Positions 25,751 to 34,199 of a stretch of 64,000 nt of DNA are shown in pieces. Below the pieces are notes generated by a model, which saw nothing but the letters and a program-made list of their open reading frames with translations, ran no database searches and was not told the DNA's origin. Both the position numbers and the translations under genes were made by a program. Source of the stretch: Sulfitobacter aestuariivivens (GTDB lineage Bacteria > Pseudomonadota > Alphaproteobacteria > Rhodobacterales > Rhodobacteraceae); NCBI RefSeq assembly GCF_014763045.1, contig NZ_JACTAG010000001.1:62001-126000 (forward strand), read 5' to 3'. Every line of letters starts with the position of its first letter. The stretch's first letter is position 1.

Positions 25751-26443
25751 ATGATTGAAAGCATTGTTGATTGTCTGGAACCAGTAACGTTGATTGGTGG
25801 GGGGCAGGCTACCCCAGAGGATTTGGAGATTGCGTTAACGCTGGCGCCGACCTGTATCGCGGCAGACAGCGGTGCCCATTTTGCCCGGGAGGCCGGGGTG
25901 TCGCTGGCGGCTGTGATCGGAGATTTCGATTCCGTCTCGCCCGATGTGCTGGCCGGGATCGCGGCGCACCGGCAACATCGCATCGCGGAACAGGACAGCA
26001 CCGATTTTGAAAAGGCCTTAACGCGGATCACGGCGCCGGTGGTTGTAGGCGTTGGGTTCACCGGTGGGCGGGTGGATCACCAGCTGGCGGCGTTCCATAC
26101 GTTGGCGGCCTATCCCGCACGGCGCTGCGTGTTGTTGGGACCAAGCGAAATTGTGTTGCTGTCGCCGCCAAGGCTGGCCCTGCCAACGCAAGCGGGGGAT
26201 GTAATATCGCTTTTTCCGCTGGGGCCGGTGCAGGGGGGCAGCACGGGTCTGGAGTGGCCCATTGACGGGCTGGCGTTTGATCCGCTGCGTCAGATCGGCA
26301 CGTCCAATCGGGCGACGGGCGCTTGCGAGATTACCATGCAGACCCCGGACATGCTGATGATCTTGCCGCGGCGCCTTATTCAGCCGGTTGTGGCGCAGTT
26401 GTTGCGGCCAGATGCTGCGCAGTGGTCCGCTCGCGCAGGATGA
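25751..26443 (+). CDS. Thiamine diphosphokinase
   Basis: A 230-residue thiamine pyrophosphokinase-type protein. The N-terminal nucleotide domain shows LIGGGQ, CIAADSGAHFA and VIGDFDSVSPD, and the conserved DSTDFEKAL and GFTGGRVDHQLAAFHTL motifs follow; the latter bind thiamine and Mg-ATP. It makes thiamine diphosphate in one step. ATG 25751 was preferred to the TTG at 25745. No thiamine riboswitch is visible upstream. The 3' end runs into the convergent DMT transporter gene, overlapping by 68 bp. Confidence 0.9.
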   Translation: MIESIVDCLEPVTLIGGGQATPEDLEIALTLAPTCIAADSGAHFAREAGVSLAAVIGDFDSVSPDVLAGIAAHRQHRIAEQDSTDFEKALTRITAPVVVGVGFTGGRVDHQLAAFHTLAAYPARRCVLLGPSEIVLLSPPRLALPTQAGDVISLFPLGPVQGGSTGLEWPIDGLAFDPLRQIGTSNRATGACEITMQTPDMLMILPRRLIQPVVAQLLRPDAAQWSARAG

Positions 26444-27302
26444 TGTAGAGGCCGGCGCCCATGGTGACCCCGATGCCAAGCGTGGCCAACGGATCGGGCA
26501 GGTCGCGGAAGACGACAAAGCCAAGGGCGGTTGCAAAGGGGATTTCGAGATATTGCATGGGGGCCAATGTGGTCGAAGGGGCGTAGCGCAACGACCAGGT
26601 CATCAGCAGGTGTGCCACTGTGCCCAAGAGGCCGATCGCCAGCAACAGCGACCAGTCCTGGGCCGTGGGCGTGATCAGCTCAAGCGCCGCGATCTGGGTC
26701 GTGCTGCCCCACCACAGGATCGGGGCCATCAGGACAACGGCCATCACGCCGCTGACCGCCTGCAGGCCGATGGGGTCGGTTTCCTTTGCGATCTGGCGTG
26801 TGACCAGCATGAAGACCGAGAAATTCGCGGCGACAAAGACCGGCAACAGCGCAGGCCAGCCGACGGTGGCGAAGCTGGGCTGGACGATCATCAGCGTGCC
26901 CAGAAATCCGACAGAACACGCGATGAGGCGGCGCGGGCCGACCTCCTCGTGCAGGACATAGTGGCCCAGTACCAGCATGAAGAAGGGCATGACAAATACG
27001 ATGGCCACCGCGTCGGCAAGGGGCAGGAATTTGAGCGCTGTGAACATGGCGGCAATGCCAAGGACATGCAGGACCGTGCGCAGGGCCGTCAGCGCCAGCA
27101 CCCGCCCGCGCATGCGCCACATCCGGCCCGACCACCACACCAGCGGGATCAGCACGATGGCCTGGACGGCAAAGCGGATGGCGACCACCATACCCAGGGG
27201 CACAGACGCGCCCAGCACCTTTGCCACGGCGTCGCCGATAGGGGCGACGATGCAAAAGCCAAGCATCAGGGCGATGCCAAGAATGGGACGGTCCAGGGTC
27301 AT
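26376..27302 (-). CDS. DMT superfamily transporter (EamA family)
   Basis: A 308-residue protein with ten hydrophobic segments in two repeats of five, the EamA/RhaT arrangement. Typical pieces are GDAVAKVLGASVPLGMVVAIRF in the first repeat and LGTVAHLLMTWSLRYAPSTTLAPMQYLEIPFATALGFVVF in the second. Members export or import small metabolites such as amino acids; the substrate is unknown. Its last 22 codons overlap the 3' end of the convergent thiamine diphosphokinase gene. Confidence 0.9.
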   Translation of the reverse strand: MTLDRPILGIALMLGFCIVAPIGDAVAKVLGASVPLGMVVAIRFAVQAIVLIPLVWWSGRMWRMRGRVLALTALRTVLHVLGIAAMFTALKFLPLADAVAIVFVMPFFMLVLGHYVLHEEVGPRRLIACSVGFLGTLMIVQPSFATVGWPALLPVFVAANFSVFMLVTRQIAKETDPIGLQAVSGVMAVVLMAPILWWGSTTQIAALELITPTAQDWSLLLAIGLLGTVAHLLMTWSLRYAPSTTLAPMQYLEIPFATALGFVVFRDLPDPLATLGIGVTMGAGLYIILRERTTAQHLAATTAPQPAE

Positions 27303-27398
27303 GGATGGACGTTAATCTGGGCCTCTGAAGATTGCAACCAAGGGTTGCGATGGATCAGTGGTTTTTTGCTGTTAGGGCGGAGCGTCACGTAAGCCTGA

Positions 27399-27420
27399 GT
27401 CAAACCGCCAAAAGTTTGAC
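27399..27420. repeat. Small perfect inverted repeat upstream of the DMT transporter gene
   Basis: GTCAAAC and GTTTGAC (7 bp) flank an 8-base loop, in the 209-bp gap between the diguanylate cyclase stop and the DMT gene start, both on the minus strand. It could terminate the former or regulate the latter; nothing else in the gap is recognisable. Confidence 0.35.
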
Positions 27421-27511
27421 TTGTTCTTTGGTGCGCCCTCGCTTTTTTCGTTGGAAGTTAGGGTGCCATGCGCCCCGAACCTGTCAGCGCGTCACACAAC
27501 TTTAGCGAGTA

Positions 27512-28915
27512 TCATGCGGCGGGACGGCTGAAGGTGACACGGTTACGGCCGCGCATCTTGGCCGAATACAGCGCCTTGTCGGCCTGATCCATCAACTTGG
27601 CCCCTTGTTCCATCGCCGTGGTGTCGCGTGGGGTCGCGGTGTCGCCGATTGCCATGCCGATGCTGATGGTCATTTGCACAGGCGATGCGCCGCCCGCTAG
27701 TTCGAACGGCTTTAGGGCGATATCGTTGCACAGCCGCACGGCGGCTTCCCGGGCTTCTGCCGGGGTGGTGCCGGGCATGACGATCATGAATTCTTCGCCC
27801 CCGATCCGCGCCACGACGTCGGACGCGCGGACGGCGGCGCGCAGGCGGCTGGCAACCTCAACCAGGACCGCATCGCCAGAGGCATGACCATAGAGATCGT
27901 TAATTCGTTTGAAGTGGTCCAGATCGGCAACCATGACCGCAAACGGGCGGCCCGAGGCCTGTGCGTGCTGTGCCACGCGGTTGAGATACGGGATGGCGTA
28001 GCGTCTGTTGTGCAGCCCGGTCAGCGGATCGCGCACCGAGGCTTTCACGCCCGACCGGATGCTGTCGCGCAGCCGCGCATCCATCCGCTTGCGGCGCATC
28101 AGCATAGTGAGGCGCAGGGTCAGTTCGGCGGCGTCAAAGCCGTCAGTCATCAGGTCATCTGCGCCAAGATCGAGGGCGTCTGCGGCAAGACCGGCGTCGG
28201 GGCGTGTCTGCAGCACCAGCACACCGGCGTGGCGCGTCAGCGCGTCGGCCCGCAGGGCGCAGATCAGCCGCAGGGTCGGGATTGCCGCAACCCGGTCTTC
28301 GGGCAGGATCAACACAAAGACATCGGCCGCCTTGCCACCCGGTGCGTCACGCATGACGTTGGTGACATTTGCCAGCGTCAGGCGGGACCGCAGCAAGGGG
28401 CGCAGTTCCATGATCCAGAGCTGGGCGCGGCCGCTGTCGGTGCTGACCAGCATGCAATGGCTGGCGGGCACAAATTCAAGCGCCGGTTCGGCAAGGCCCA
28501 AAGCCTGACTTGTGTCCTCGCGCATGCGCCATTCCGCCGTTGCATTCTGGGCCCGGATCAGGCTGCGCACCCGCCCCAAAAGCAGCTGGTCATCCACAGG
28601 TTTCATCAGCACGTCCTGTACCCCCGCCTCAAGCGCGGCCATGCGGGCCTGAGCGTCGGGACGGCATCCGATGGCCATCAGCGGCGTGTGGCGGGTTTCC
28701 GGGGTGGATTTCAGGGCGGCACATAGTTCTGACGCGTCCATATCCGGTAGCGTAAGGGCGCAGACGATCAGGTCCGGCGCTTCTTGGCGGGCGAGGGCTG
28801 CGGCCTGTGCGCCCGTGGCGGCCTGCACCACCTGATAATAGGCCGAGGCCAGCTTGACCTTCAGCACGATACGGTTGGTTGCAATGGCATCCACGATGAG
28901 GATCTTGCCAGTCAC
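27512..28915 (-). CDS. PleD-like diguanylate cyclase (degenerate REC, REC-like, GGDEF)
   Basis: 467 residues: a receiver domain (about 1-122), a second, divergent receiver-like domain (about 150-285) and a GGDEF domain (about 300-467). The catalytic motif is GGEEF at 372-376. The inhibitory I-site RASD (363-366) is intact, with the usual five-residue spacing, so product inhibition is expected. Unusually, the first receiver has Ala53 where PleD has its phospho-accepting Asp53 (IVCALTLPDMD), and Ala10 in the acidic pocket (IVDA). The switch Lys in MKPVDD is kept. The protein should make c-di-GMP but probably cannot be switched on by phosphorylation of the first receiver. Confidence 0.92.
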   Translation of the reverse strand: MTGKILIVDAIATNRIVLKVKLASAYYQVVQAATGAQAAALARQEAPDLIVCALTLPDMDASELCAALKSTPETRHTPLMAIGCRPDAQARMAALEAGVQDVLMKPVDDQLLLGRVRSLIRAQNATAEWRMREDTSQALGLAEPALEFVPASHCMLVSTDSGRAQLWIMELRPLLRSRLTLANVTNVMRDAPGGKAADVFVLILPEDRVAAIPTLRLICALRADALTRHAGVLVLQTRPDAGLAADALDLGADDLMTDGFDAAELTLRLTMLMRRKRMDARLRDSIRSGVKASVRDPLTGLHNRRYAIPYLNRVAQHAQASGRPFAVMVADLDHFKRINDLYGHASGDAVLVEVASRLRAAVRASDVVARIGGEEFMIVMPGTTPAEAREAAVRLCNDIALKPFELAGGASPVQMTISIGMAIGDTATPRDTTAMEQGAKLMDQADKALYSAKMRGRNRVTFSRPAA

Positions 28916-29014
28916 GGTCAGACGGGCTCCGTTCTTGTTTTTGATTTCTCCTCCTCGTTTTTGCGCCTATTGGTTAACAAAGCGTTTCCAGGTTTTCTAA
29001 AAGAGTGGGTATCG

Positions 29015-29299
29015 ATGGGCTTTACGCAAGAAACCGCCGAGGTCATCGCGCTCAAGGCGTTGGCGTGGCTGGCGGGCAACGATGATCTGCTGCCCGCGTT
29101 TCTGGGCAGCACAGGCGCGTCCGAGGGCGATCTGAAAGCGCGCGCAGCCGATCCGGTGTTTCTGGGTGCTGTTCTTGATTTCCTGATGATGGATGACGCG
29201 TGGGTGGTTTCCTTTTGTGATGCCAATGCGCTGCCCTATGACCAGATCATGCCGGCCCGTGCCGCATTACCGGGCGGGCAGGAGGTAAGTTGGACATGA
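29015..29299 (+). CDS. DUF3572 family protein
   Basis: A 94-residue protein starting at MGFTQETAEVIALKALAWLAG, with the DDLLPAFLGSTGAS and VFLGAVLDFLMMDDAWVVSFC segments that mark DUF3572, a small helical alphaproteobacterial family of unknown function. An open frame reaches further upstream but overlaps the divergent cyclase gene. Its stop overlaps the next start (ATGA at 29296), coupling it to the HAD phosphatase. In other alphaproteobacteria DUF3572 genes are, to my memory, often found near response regulators and phosphatases, as here. Confidence 0.85.
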   Translation: MGFTQETAEVIALKALAWLAGNDDLLPAFLGSTGASEGDLKARAADPVFLGAVLDFLMMDDAWVVSFCDANALPYDQIMPARAALPGGQEVSWT

Positions 29300-30000
29300 C
29301 ACCTGCGCGCGACATTAAGGCGTTGATCTTTGATAAGGATGGGACCCTTTTCGATTTCGCCGCGACTTGGGAGGCCTGGGCGCAGGCATTCTTATTGCGG
29401 CTTTGTGATCAGGACCGGGCCAAGGCCGTGCGCATGGGCGCGCAGATTGGATTTGATCTGGAGGCGGCAAAGTTTGCGCGCGACAGTGTCGTCATCGCCG
29501 GAACGCCCTTTGCCATTGCAGAGACGCTGCATCCTTTCTTTCCCGAGATGTCCCTGGCGGACCTCATGCGGGTTCTGAATGACGAGGCGGAACAGGCGCC
29601 CCAGCAAGAAGCGGTGCCGCTTGTGCCGTTCCTGACAGACTTGCGGGCGCGGCATTACAGGGTCGGCGTTGCCACCAATGATGCCGAAGCCCCGGCGCGC
29701 GCGCATCTGGGGCAGGCGGGGGTGACGCACCTTTTTGACTTTATTGCAGGCTTTGACAGCGGCCATGGTGGGAAACCCGAACCGGGGCAGTTGCTGGCCT
29801 TTGCGGCCAAGACCGGGGTGGCGCCTGCGCAGACGGTCATGGTGGGCGATAGTCTGCATGATCTGCACGCGGGGCGCGCGGCAGGGATGGCGACTGTGGG
29901 TGTGCTGACGGGGATGGCCACACAAGACGAACTGGCCCCCCATGCCGACATTGTTCTGCCCGATATCGGGCATATTCCGGCTTGGCTCGGGCACAGCTAA
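29296..30000 (+). CDS. HAD family hydrolase (phosphoglycolate phosphatase-like)
   Basis: A 234-residue HAD phosphatase. Motif I is FDKDGTLFDF with the nucleophile Asp and the acid/base Asp two residues later. Motif II is the VGVATND strand, motif III Lys lies in GGKPEPGQLLAFA, and motif IV is MVGDSLHDLHAGRAAGM. The helical cap between residues about 20 and 90 makes it a subfamily I enzyme like Gph. It starts at the ATG overlapping the DUF3572 stop, with GGAGG ten bases upstream. The likely substrate is a small phosphomonoester; 2-phosphoglycolate is possible but unproven. Confidence 0.88.
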   Translation: MTPARDIKALIFDKDGTLFDFAATWEAWAQAFLLRLCDQDRAKAVRMGAQIGFDLEAAKFARDSVVIAGTPFAIAETLHPFFPEMSLADLMRVLNDEAEQAPQQEAVPLVPFLTDLRARHYRVGVATNDAEAPARAHLGQAGVTHLFDFIAGFDSGHGGKPEPGQLLAFAAKTGVAPAQTVMVGDSLHDLHAGRAAGMATVGVLTGMATQDELAPHADIVLPDIGHIPAWLGHS

Positions 30001-30101
30001 CGACTTTCCTGCAAGGAAAACGACATAGATCGTCGCGAACGGGACGGATGCGGCGCGCCGGCTGAGGCCTTCTTCTTGCAACATCAAGGGGAGAGTCTCA
30101 C

Positions 30102-31661
30102 ATGGCACGATCATCCACACGCAGAACCCGAAGTGGTGGACGTGCAGGCGCACAGGACCGCCGCGGGTCGGCTGTTATTGAGCAGATGCCGTGGAAGCCG
30201 CCGGTCAACATTGACCGCCCGACAGAGCCCCTGGGGCCTGAAGGGGTAGAGGCGATCCACGACGGGGCCATGCGCATTCTCGAAGAGATCGGCATCGAGT
30301 TTCTTAATGATGAGGCGTGCACCATCCTCAAGAAGGCGGGCTGTACCGTGGACGGGCAAAACGTGCGCATGGGCCGCGATTTTGTGATGGAGTGGATCGG
30401 CAAGGCCCCGTCGGAATTCACGCTGACCCCGCGCAACCCCGATCGCAAGATCGAGATCGGCGGCAAGAACCTTGTCTTTGGCAATGTCTCTTCGCCGCCC
30501 AACTATTTTGACATGGCGATTGGCAAGAAAGTCCCCGGTACGCGCGAGATGTGCAAGGACCTGCTGCGGCTGACGCAGTACTTCAACTGTATCCATTTCG
30601 CGGGCGGCTATCCGGTGGAGCCGGTGGATATACACGCCTCTGTGCGGCATCTGGACGTGCTTTATGACAAGCTGACGCTGACGGACAAGGTCATGCACGC
30701 CTATAGCCTTGGCAAGGAACGGGTCGAGGACGTGATGGAGATGGTGCGGATCAGCCAGGGGATCTCTCACGAGGAATTTGACGCCTCGCCGCGCATGTAC
30801 ACCAACATCAATTCGACCTCGCCGCTGAAGCATGACCATCCAATGATGGATGGCTGGATGCGGATGGCCAAGCGGGGGCAGGGGCTGGTGGTGACCCCGT
30901 TCACGCTGGCCGGGGCGATGGCACCTGTCACCATGTCGGGTGCTGTGGCCCAATCGCTGGCCGAGGCGCTGTGCGCCGTGGTGCTGGCGCAGATCATCCG
31001 GCCCGGCTGCCCGGTGGCGATCGGGACTTTTACATCGAACGTGGACATGAAATCGGGCGCGCCCGCGTTTGGCACGCCGGAATACATGCGGGCCACACAG
31101 ATGACAGGGCAGATGGCGCGGTATTACAAACTGCCGATGCGGTCGTCGGGCGTTTGCGCGGCCAATGTGCCGGACGGGCAGGCAATGTGGGAGACGTCCA
31201 ATTCGCTTTGGGCGGCGGTGCAATCGGGCACCAACATGGTCTATCACGCGGCGGGCTGGCTGGAGGGCGGGCTGATCGCGAGCCCTGAGAAATTTATCAT
31301 GGATTGCGAGGTGCTTCAGCAGATCCAGCGGTATATGGAGCCAGAGATTTGCGCGACCGGCCCCGATGAGATCGCGCTGGACGCGATCAAGTCGGTGGGC
31401 AATCAGGGGCACTTCTTTGGCATTCAGCATACGCAGGACCGCTATACCACCGCGTTTTACCAGCCTTTCCTAAGCGACTGGCGCAATTTCGAAGGCTGGG
31501 AGGTCGCGGGCGGCATCTGGACGGCGGAGCGGGCGCATCACATGTTCAAGGAGATCGTCAGCAGCTTTGAGCCGCCCGCGATGGATGACGCGATCCGCGA
31601 GGAACTGGCGGATTTCGTGGCACGTCGCAAAAGCGAGGGCGGCGCGCCGACGGATTTCTGA
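30102..31661 (+). CDS. MttB-family corrinoid methyltransferase (non-pyrrolysine, trimethylamine/betaine methyltransferase-like)
   Basis: A 519-residue TIM-barrel methyltransferase of the trimethylamine methyltransferase family. Typical segments are EGVEAIHDGAMRILEEIGIEF, the central TPFTLAGAMAPVTMSGAVAQS, and GHFFGIQHTQDRYTTAFYQP near the end. The frame has no internal amber codon, so it lacks pyrrolysine and belongs to the larger branch that includes glycine betaine methyltransferase (MtgB). It would move a methyl group from a quaternary amine to a corrinoid protein. No corrinoid protein gene is adjacent, so the partner must be elsewhere. AAGGGGAGAG precedes the start region. It appears to stand alone. 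Confidence 0.9.
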   Translation: MARSSTRRTRSGGRAGAQDRRGSAVIEQMPWKPPVNIDRPTEPLGPEGVEAIHDGAMRILEEIGIEFLNDEACTILKKAGCTVDGQNVRMGRDFVMEWIGKAPSEFTLTPRNPDRKIEIGGKNLVFGNVSSPPNYFDMAIGKKVPGTREMCKDLLRLTQYFNCIHFAGGYPVEPVDIHASVRHLDVLYDKLTLTDKVMHAYSLGKERVEDVMEMVRISQGISHEEFDASPRMYTNINSTSPLKHDHPMMDGWMRMAKRGQGLVVTPFTLAGAMAPVTMSGAVAQSLAEALCAVVLAQIIRPGCPVAIGTFTSNVDMKSGAPAFGTPEYMRATQMTGQMARYYKLPMRSSGVCAANVPDGQAMWETSNSLWAAVQSGTNMVYHAAGWLEGGLIASPEKFIMDCEVLQQIQRYMEPEICATGPDEIALDAIKSVGNQGHFFGIQHTQDRYTTAFYQPFLSDWRNFEGWEVAGGIWTAERAHHMFKEIVSSFEPPAMDDAIREELADFVARRKSEGGAPTDF

Positions 31662-31781
31662 ACCCGGTGCCCGCGCTGTGGCTGATCAACGCGCCGGAAT
31701 ATCCGTAAAATCCTATATGTCAGCACGGCATTAACCTGTCGTCAGGCAAGGTATGCCGAACCGCAAGGCAGTGAGGGACCC

Positions 31782-32369
31782 ATGCACGGGCTGATCAATC
31801 GCAGTATCCAGCGCTTTGTTTGCGATGGATACGGCACCGAAACCTGGGAAGAAGTTGCCGCGCGCGCGGACCTTGGATTGTCCGGGTTTGAATCGATGCT
31901 GACCTATGAGGACGCCCTGACCCCACGGGTTCTGGATGCGATGGCGCAGGTGGTGGGGCGCCCGCGCGAAGAGCTGATGGAGGACTTGGGCACCTATCTG
32001 GTAACCAATCCCGACTTTGAAGCCGTGCGCCGATTGCTGCGCTTTGGGGGGGTGGATTTTCAGGATTTTCTGTTTTCGCTCGACGATCTGCCGGATCGCG
32101 CACGGCTTGCGGTGTCGGACCTGCATCTGCCCGGGATCGAACTGCGTGAACATGCAGCAGCGCGGTTCAGCCTGATTTGTGAGGCGCCCGTTGTCGGGTT
32201 CGGCCACGTGATGATGGGTGTATTGCGGGTGATGGCGGATGACTATGGCACCCTCGCGCTGTTGGAACATACCGGCAGCGGGCAGGGTTTCGAGACGCTG
32301 ACTATTCAGCTCGTGATGACCGACTTTGCTGAGGGGCGCCATTTTGAGTTGGGCGCGCAGGTGGGGTGA
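31782..32369 (+). CDS. H-NOX-like (HNOB) protein apparently lacking the heme-ligating His
   Basis: A 195-residue protein with an HNOB start (MHGLINRSIQRFV) and normal domain length. In heme-binding H-NOX proteins a His about residue 102 follows an LDxx turn (LDEVH/LDNLH) and a YxSxR motif holds the heme propionates. Here the turn reads SLDDLPDRARL with Pro104 in the His position, and the expected YxSxR place reads ARFSLICEA. By this alignment neither heme contact survives. The gene is coupled (TGATG) to a diguanylate cyclase, the usual partner arrangement for H-NOX NO sensors, so it may still regulate that enzyme, through another ligand or cofactor-free. Confidence 0.82.
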   Translation: MHGLINRSIQRFVCDGYGTETWEEVAARADLGLSGFESMLTYEDALTPRVLDAMAQVVGRPREELMEDLGTYLVTNPDFEAVRRLLRFGGVDFQDFLFSLDDLPDRARLAVSDLHLPGIELREHAAARFSLICEAPVVGFGHVMMGVLRVMADDYGTLALLEHTGSGQGFETLTIQLVMTDFAEGRHFELGAQVG

Positions 32370-33400
32370 TGGACAACGCCATTGTGGATGTACTGGATGT
32401 GTTGTGCCCGATGCACCTGCTCGTAGGGCCGACGGGCCATATCACCCACGCGGGTCCGACGATTGCGAAACTGCGCGCGGAGCAATCTTTGATAGGGCAG
32501 CGGTTTCTTGAGGTGTTTGCGATCAACCGCCCCCGCGCGGTCGCCTCGATGCAGGATCTGGCAGCAAACGTCCGCAAAAAGCTGCATCTTGAGTTGCGCG
32601 ATGCGCGGCGGACGTCGCTTAAGGGGATCATGGTGCCCCTTCCGGAAGACCCGGACAGCATGATCCTCAACCTGTCTTTCGGCATCTCCATCGTAGACGC
32701 GGTGCGCGATTACTCCCTGACCAATGCAGATTTTGCCGCCACCGATCTTGCCATTGAAATGCTCTATCTGGTGGAGGCGAAAACCGCGGCCATGGCGGCC
32801 TCGCGCCGTTTGAACATGTCGCTGCAGGGGGCCAAGATCGCGGCGGAGGAACAGGCCTTTACCGACACGCTGACCGGGCTCAAGAACCGGCGTGCGATGG
32901 ATACCGTGCTGGCGCGGATGATCGCTGGCGGGGGAAGTTTTGCGGTGATGCATATCGATCTTGACTACTTCAAGGCGGTCAATGACACGCTTGGCCATGC
33001 CGCAGGTGACCACGTGCTGCAGGAAGTGGCGCGCATCATGGTCGACGAGACCCGCGAGAGTGACACGGTCGCCCGCGTGGGCGGCGACGAATTCACGGTG
33101 ATCCTGCCAAACATCGCTGGATACCAGACCCTGCAGCGCGTGGGCGAGCGGATCATCGAACGGCTTGAAGTGCCAGTGCCGTTCCAGGGGCAGGAATGCC
33201 GTATCTCGGCCAGTATCGGCACTGTCTGGATCCGGGCCGGCACCCCGGCACAGGCCGAAGAGGTCCTCGCGGATGCGGATGTCGCGCTTTACGCGTCAAA
33301 GCGTGCCGGGCGGGCGCAGCAGACCTTTTATGCGCCGGAATTGCGGCGTGCGGCTAACGCAGAGGGTCCGCCGGCGGGACGGGACAGCCGGGCCGGCTGA
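32369..33400 (+). CDS. Diguanylate cyclase with N-terminal HNOBA-like sensor domain
   Basis: A 343-residue protein. Residues about 1-130 form a PAS-like domain (CPMHLLVGPTGHITHAGPTIAKL, then IGQRFLEVFAINRPR) resembling the H-NOX-associated domain. A predicted coiled helix (about 140-165) leads to the GGDEF domain. The motif GGDEF is at 238-242 with the I-site RESD at 229-232, so both activity and product inhibition look intact. It starts at ATG 32369, overlapping the H-NOX-like stop. The pair is probably a two-protein c-di-GMP switch in which the H-NOX-like protein modulates the cyclase through the N-terminal domain. Confidence 0.9.
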   Translation: MDNAIVDVLDVLCPMHLLVGPTGHITHAGPTIAKLRAEQSLIGQRFLEVFAINRPRAVASMQDLAANVRKKLHLELRDARRTSLKGIMVPLPEDPDSMILNLSFGISIVDAVRDYSLTNADFAATDLAIEMLYLVEAKTAAMAASRRLNMSLQGAKIAAEEQAFTDTLTGLKNRRAMDTVLARMIAGGGSFAVMHIDLDYFKAVNDTLGHAAGDHVLQEVARIMVDETRESDTVARVGGDEFTVILPNIAGYQTLQRVGERIIERLEVPVPFQGQECRISASIGTVWIRAGTPAQAEEVLADADVALYASKRAGRAQQTFYAPELRRAANAEGPPAGRDSRAG

Positions 33401-33413
33401 CGCCGCGGGAAAT

Positions 33414-33437
33414 AATTGTACACAAATTGTATTCAAT
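33414..33437 (+). promoter_or_regulatory. Tandem GntR-type operator candidates upstream of the FCD-type regulator
   Basis: AATTGTA occurs twice, at 33414-33420 and 33425-33431, spaced 11 bp (one helical turn). The first lies in a TTGTACACAA near-palindrome and the second in ATTGTATTCAAT with ATTG/CAAT arms. Such TTGTATNCAA-like sites are common for GntR regulators of the FadR/FCD group. The repeats lie about 50 bp before the regulator gene, fitting autoregulation of the 33486-38703 operon. Confidence 0.5.
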
Positions 33438-33485
33438 GCTAAAGCTGCGGATGACCGTGAGGGAATCGTTTCGGAGCACAGCATC

Positions 33486-34199
33486 ATGGCGGGCACGTCA
33501 AAACCGACCAAGACGGACGTTCTGGACGCGCTGCGGCATCTGATCCTGGTTCAGGAGCTGGCACCGGGTGCCGATCTGGACGAGGCATCGCTGGCGGCGC
33601 GCTACCAGTTGTCCCGCACACCGCTGCGCGATGTGCTGCGGCAACTGGCGGGGGAAGGCTATGTCGAGATCCGCGAAAACCGTGGCGCCCGCGTCGCCGC
33701 AATGAGCCATACCACGTTGCGGGACTTTTTCCTCGCGGCACCAATGGTTTATGGCGCGATCCTGCGGCTGGCCGCACGCAACGCGCGGCCCTTGCAGATC
33801 GCTGCATTGAAAGAGGCGCAAAAAACCTTCCGGGCCAGCCTGCGCAGCGGAGATATCGCGGCGCGGGCACTGGCCAACAACCATTTTCACGATGTCACCG
33901 GCCAGATGGCCGCCAACATCTATCTGCAGCCGAGTTTTCAGCGGCTTTTGATCGACCACGCGCGGATTTCGATGACCTTTTTCCGGCCCGCTGACCCCGA
34001 AATGGCAGAAAATCTGGACAAGGCCAGCCAACAGCATGACGCCATCATCGCGGCCATCGAGGCCGGTGACGAAGCCGCCGCCGCAGCACTGGCAATTGAT
34101 CACTGGAACCTGTCGCGCGACCGGATCGAGCAATTTGTCATGCCTGCCGCACTTGACATGACCCTGGGCGACGCCGCCCCGCAGACGAGGACCCTATGA
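33486..34199 (+). CDS. GntR family transcriptional regulator (FadR/FCD type)
   Basis: A 237-residue protein. Residues about 8-75 are the winged helix (VLDALRHLILVQELAPGADL, SRTPLRDVLRQLAGEGYVEI, then a RGARVA wing). Residues about 85-220 are the all-helical FCD ligand domain, with an Asp/His set (NNHFHDVTGQMA and QHDAIIAAIEAGD) of the kind that binds a metal or carboxylate. It is the first gene of a coupled catabolic operon (ATGA into the DapA-like gene) and has tandem A/T-rich repeats upstream. It is probably a repressor released by a pathway intermediate. The start was chosen at ATG 33486 because the longer frame overlaps the cyclase gene. Confidence 0.9.
   Translation: MAGTSKPTKTDVLDALRHLILVQELAPGADLDEASLAARYQLSRTPLRDVLRQLAGEGYVEIRENRGARVAAMSHTTLRDFFLAAPMVYGAILRLAARNARPLQIAALKEAQKTFRASLRSGDIAARALANNHFHDVTGQMAANIYLQPSFQRLLIDHARISMTFFRPADPEMAENLDKASQQHDAIIAAIEAGDEAAAAALAIDHWNLSRDRIEQFVMPAALDMTLGDAAPQTRTL

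Noticed and set aside
30102..31661. Pyrrolysine-containing trimethylamine methyltransferase
   Set aside because: The reading frame is uninterrupted and has no in-frame TAG where pyrrolysine would be, so it belongs to the non-pyrrolysine branch.
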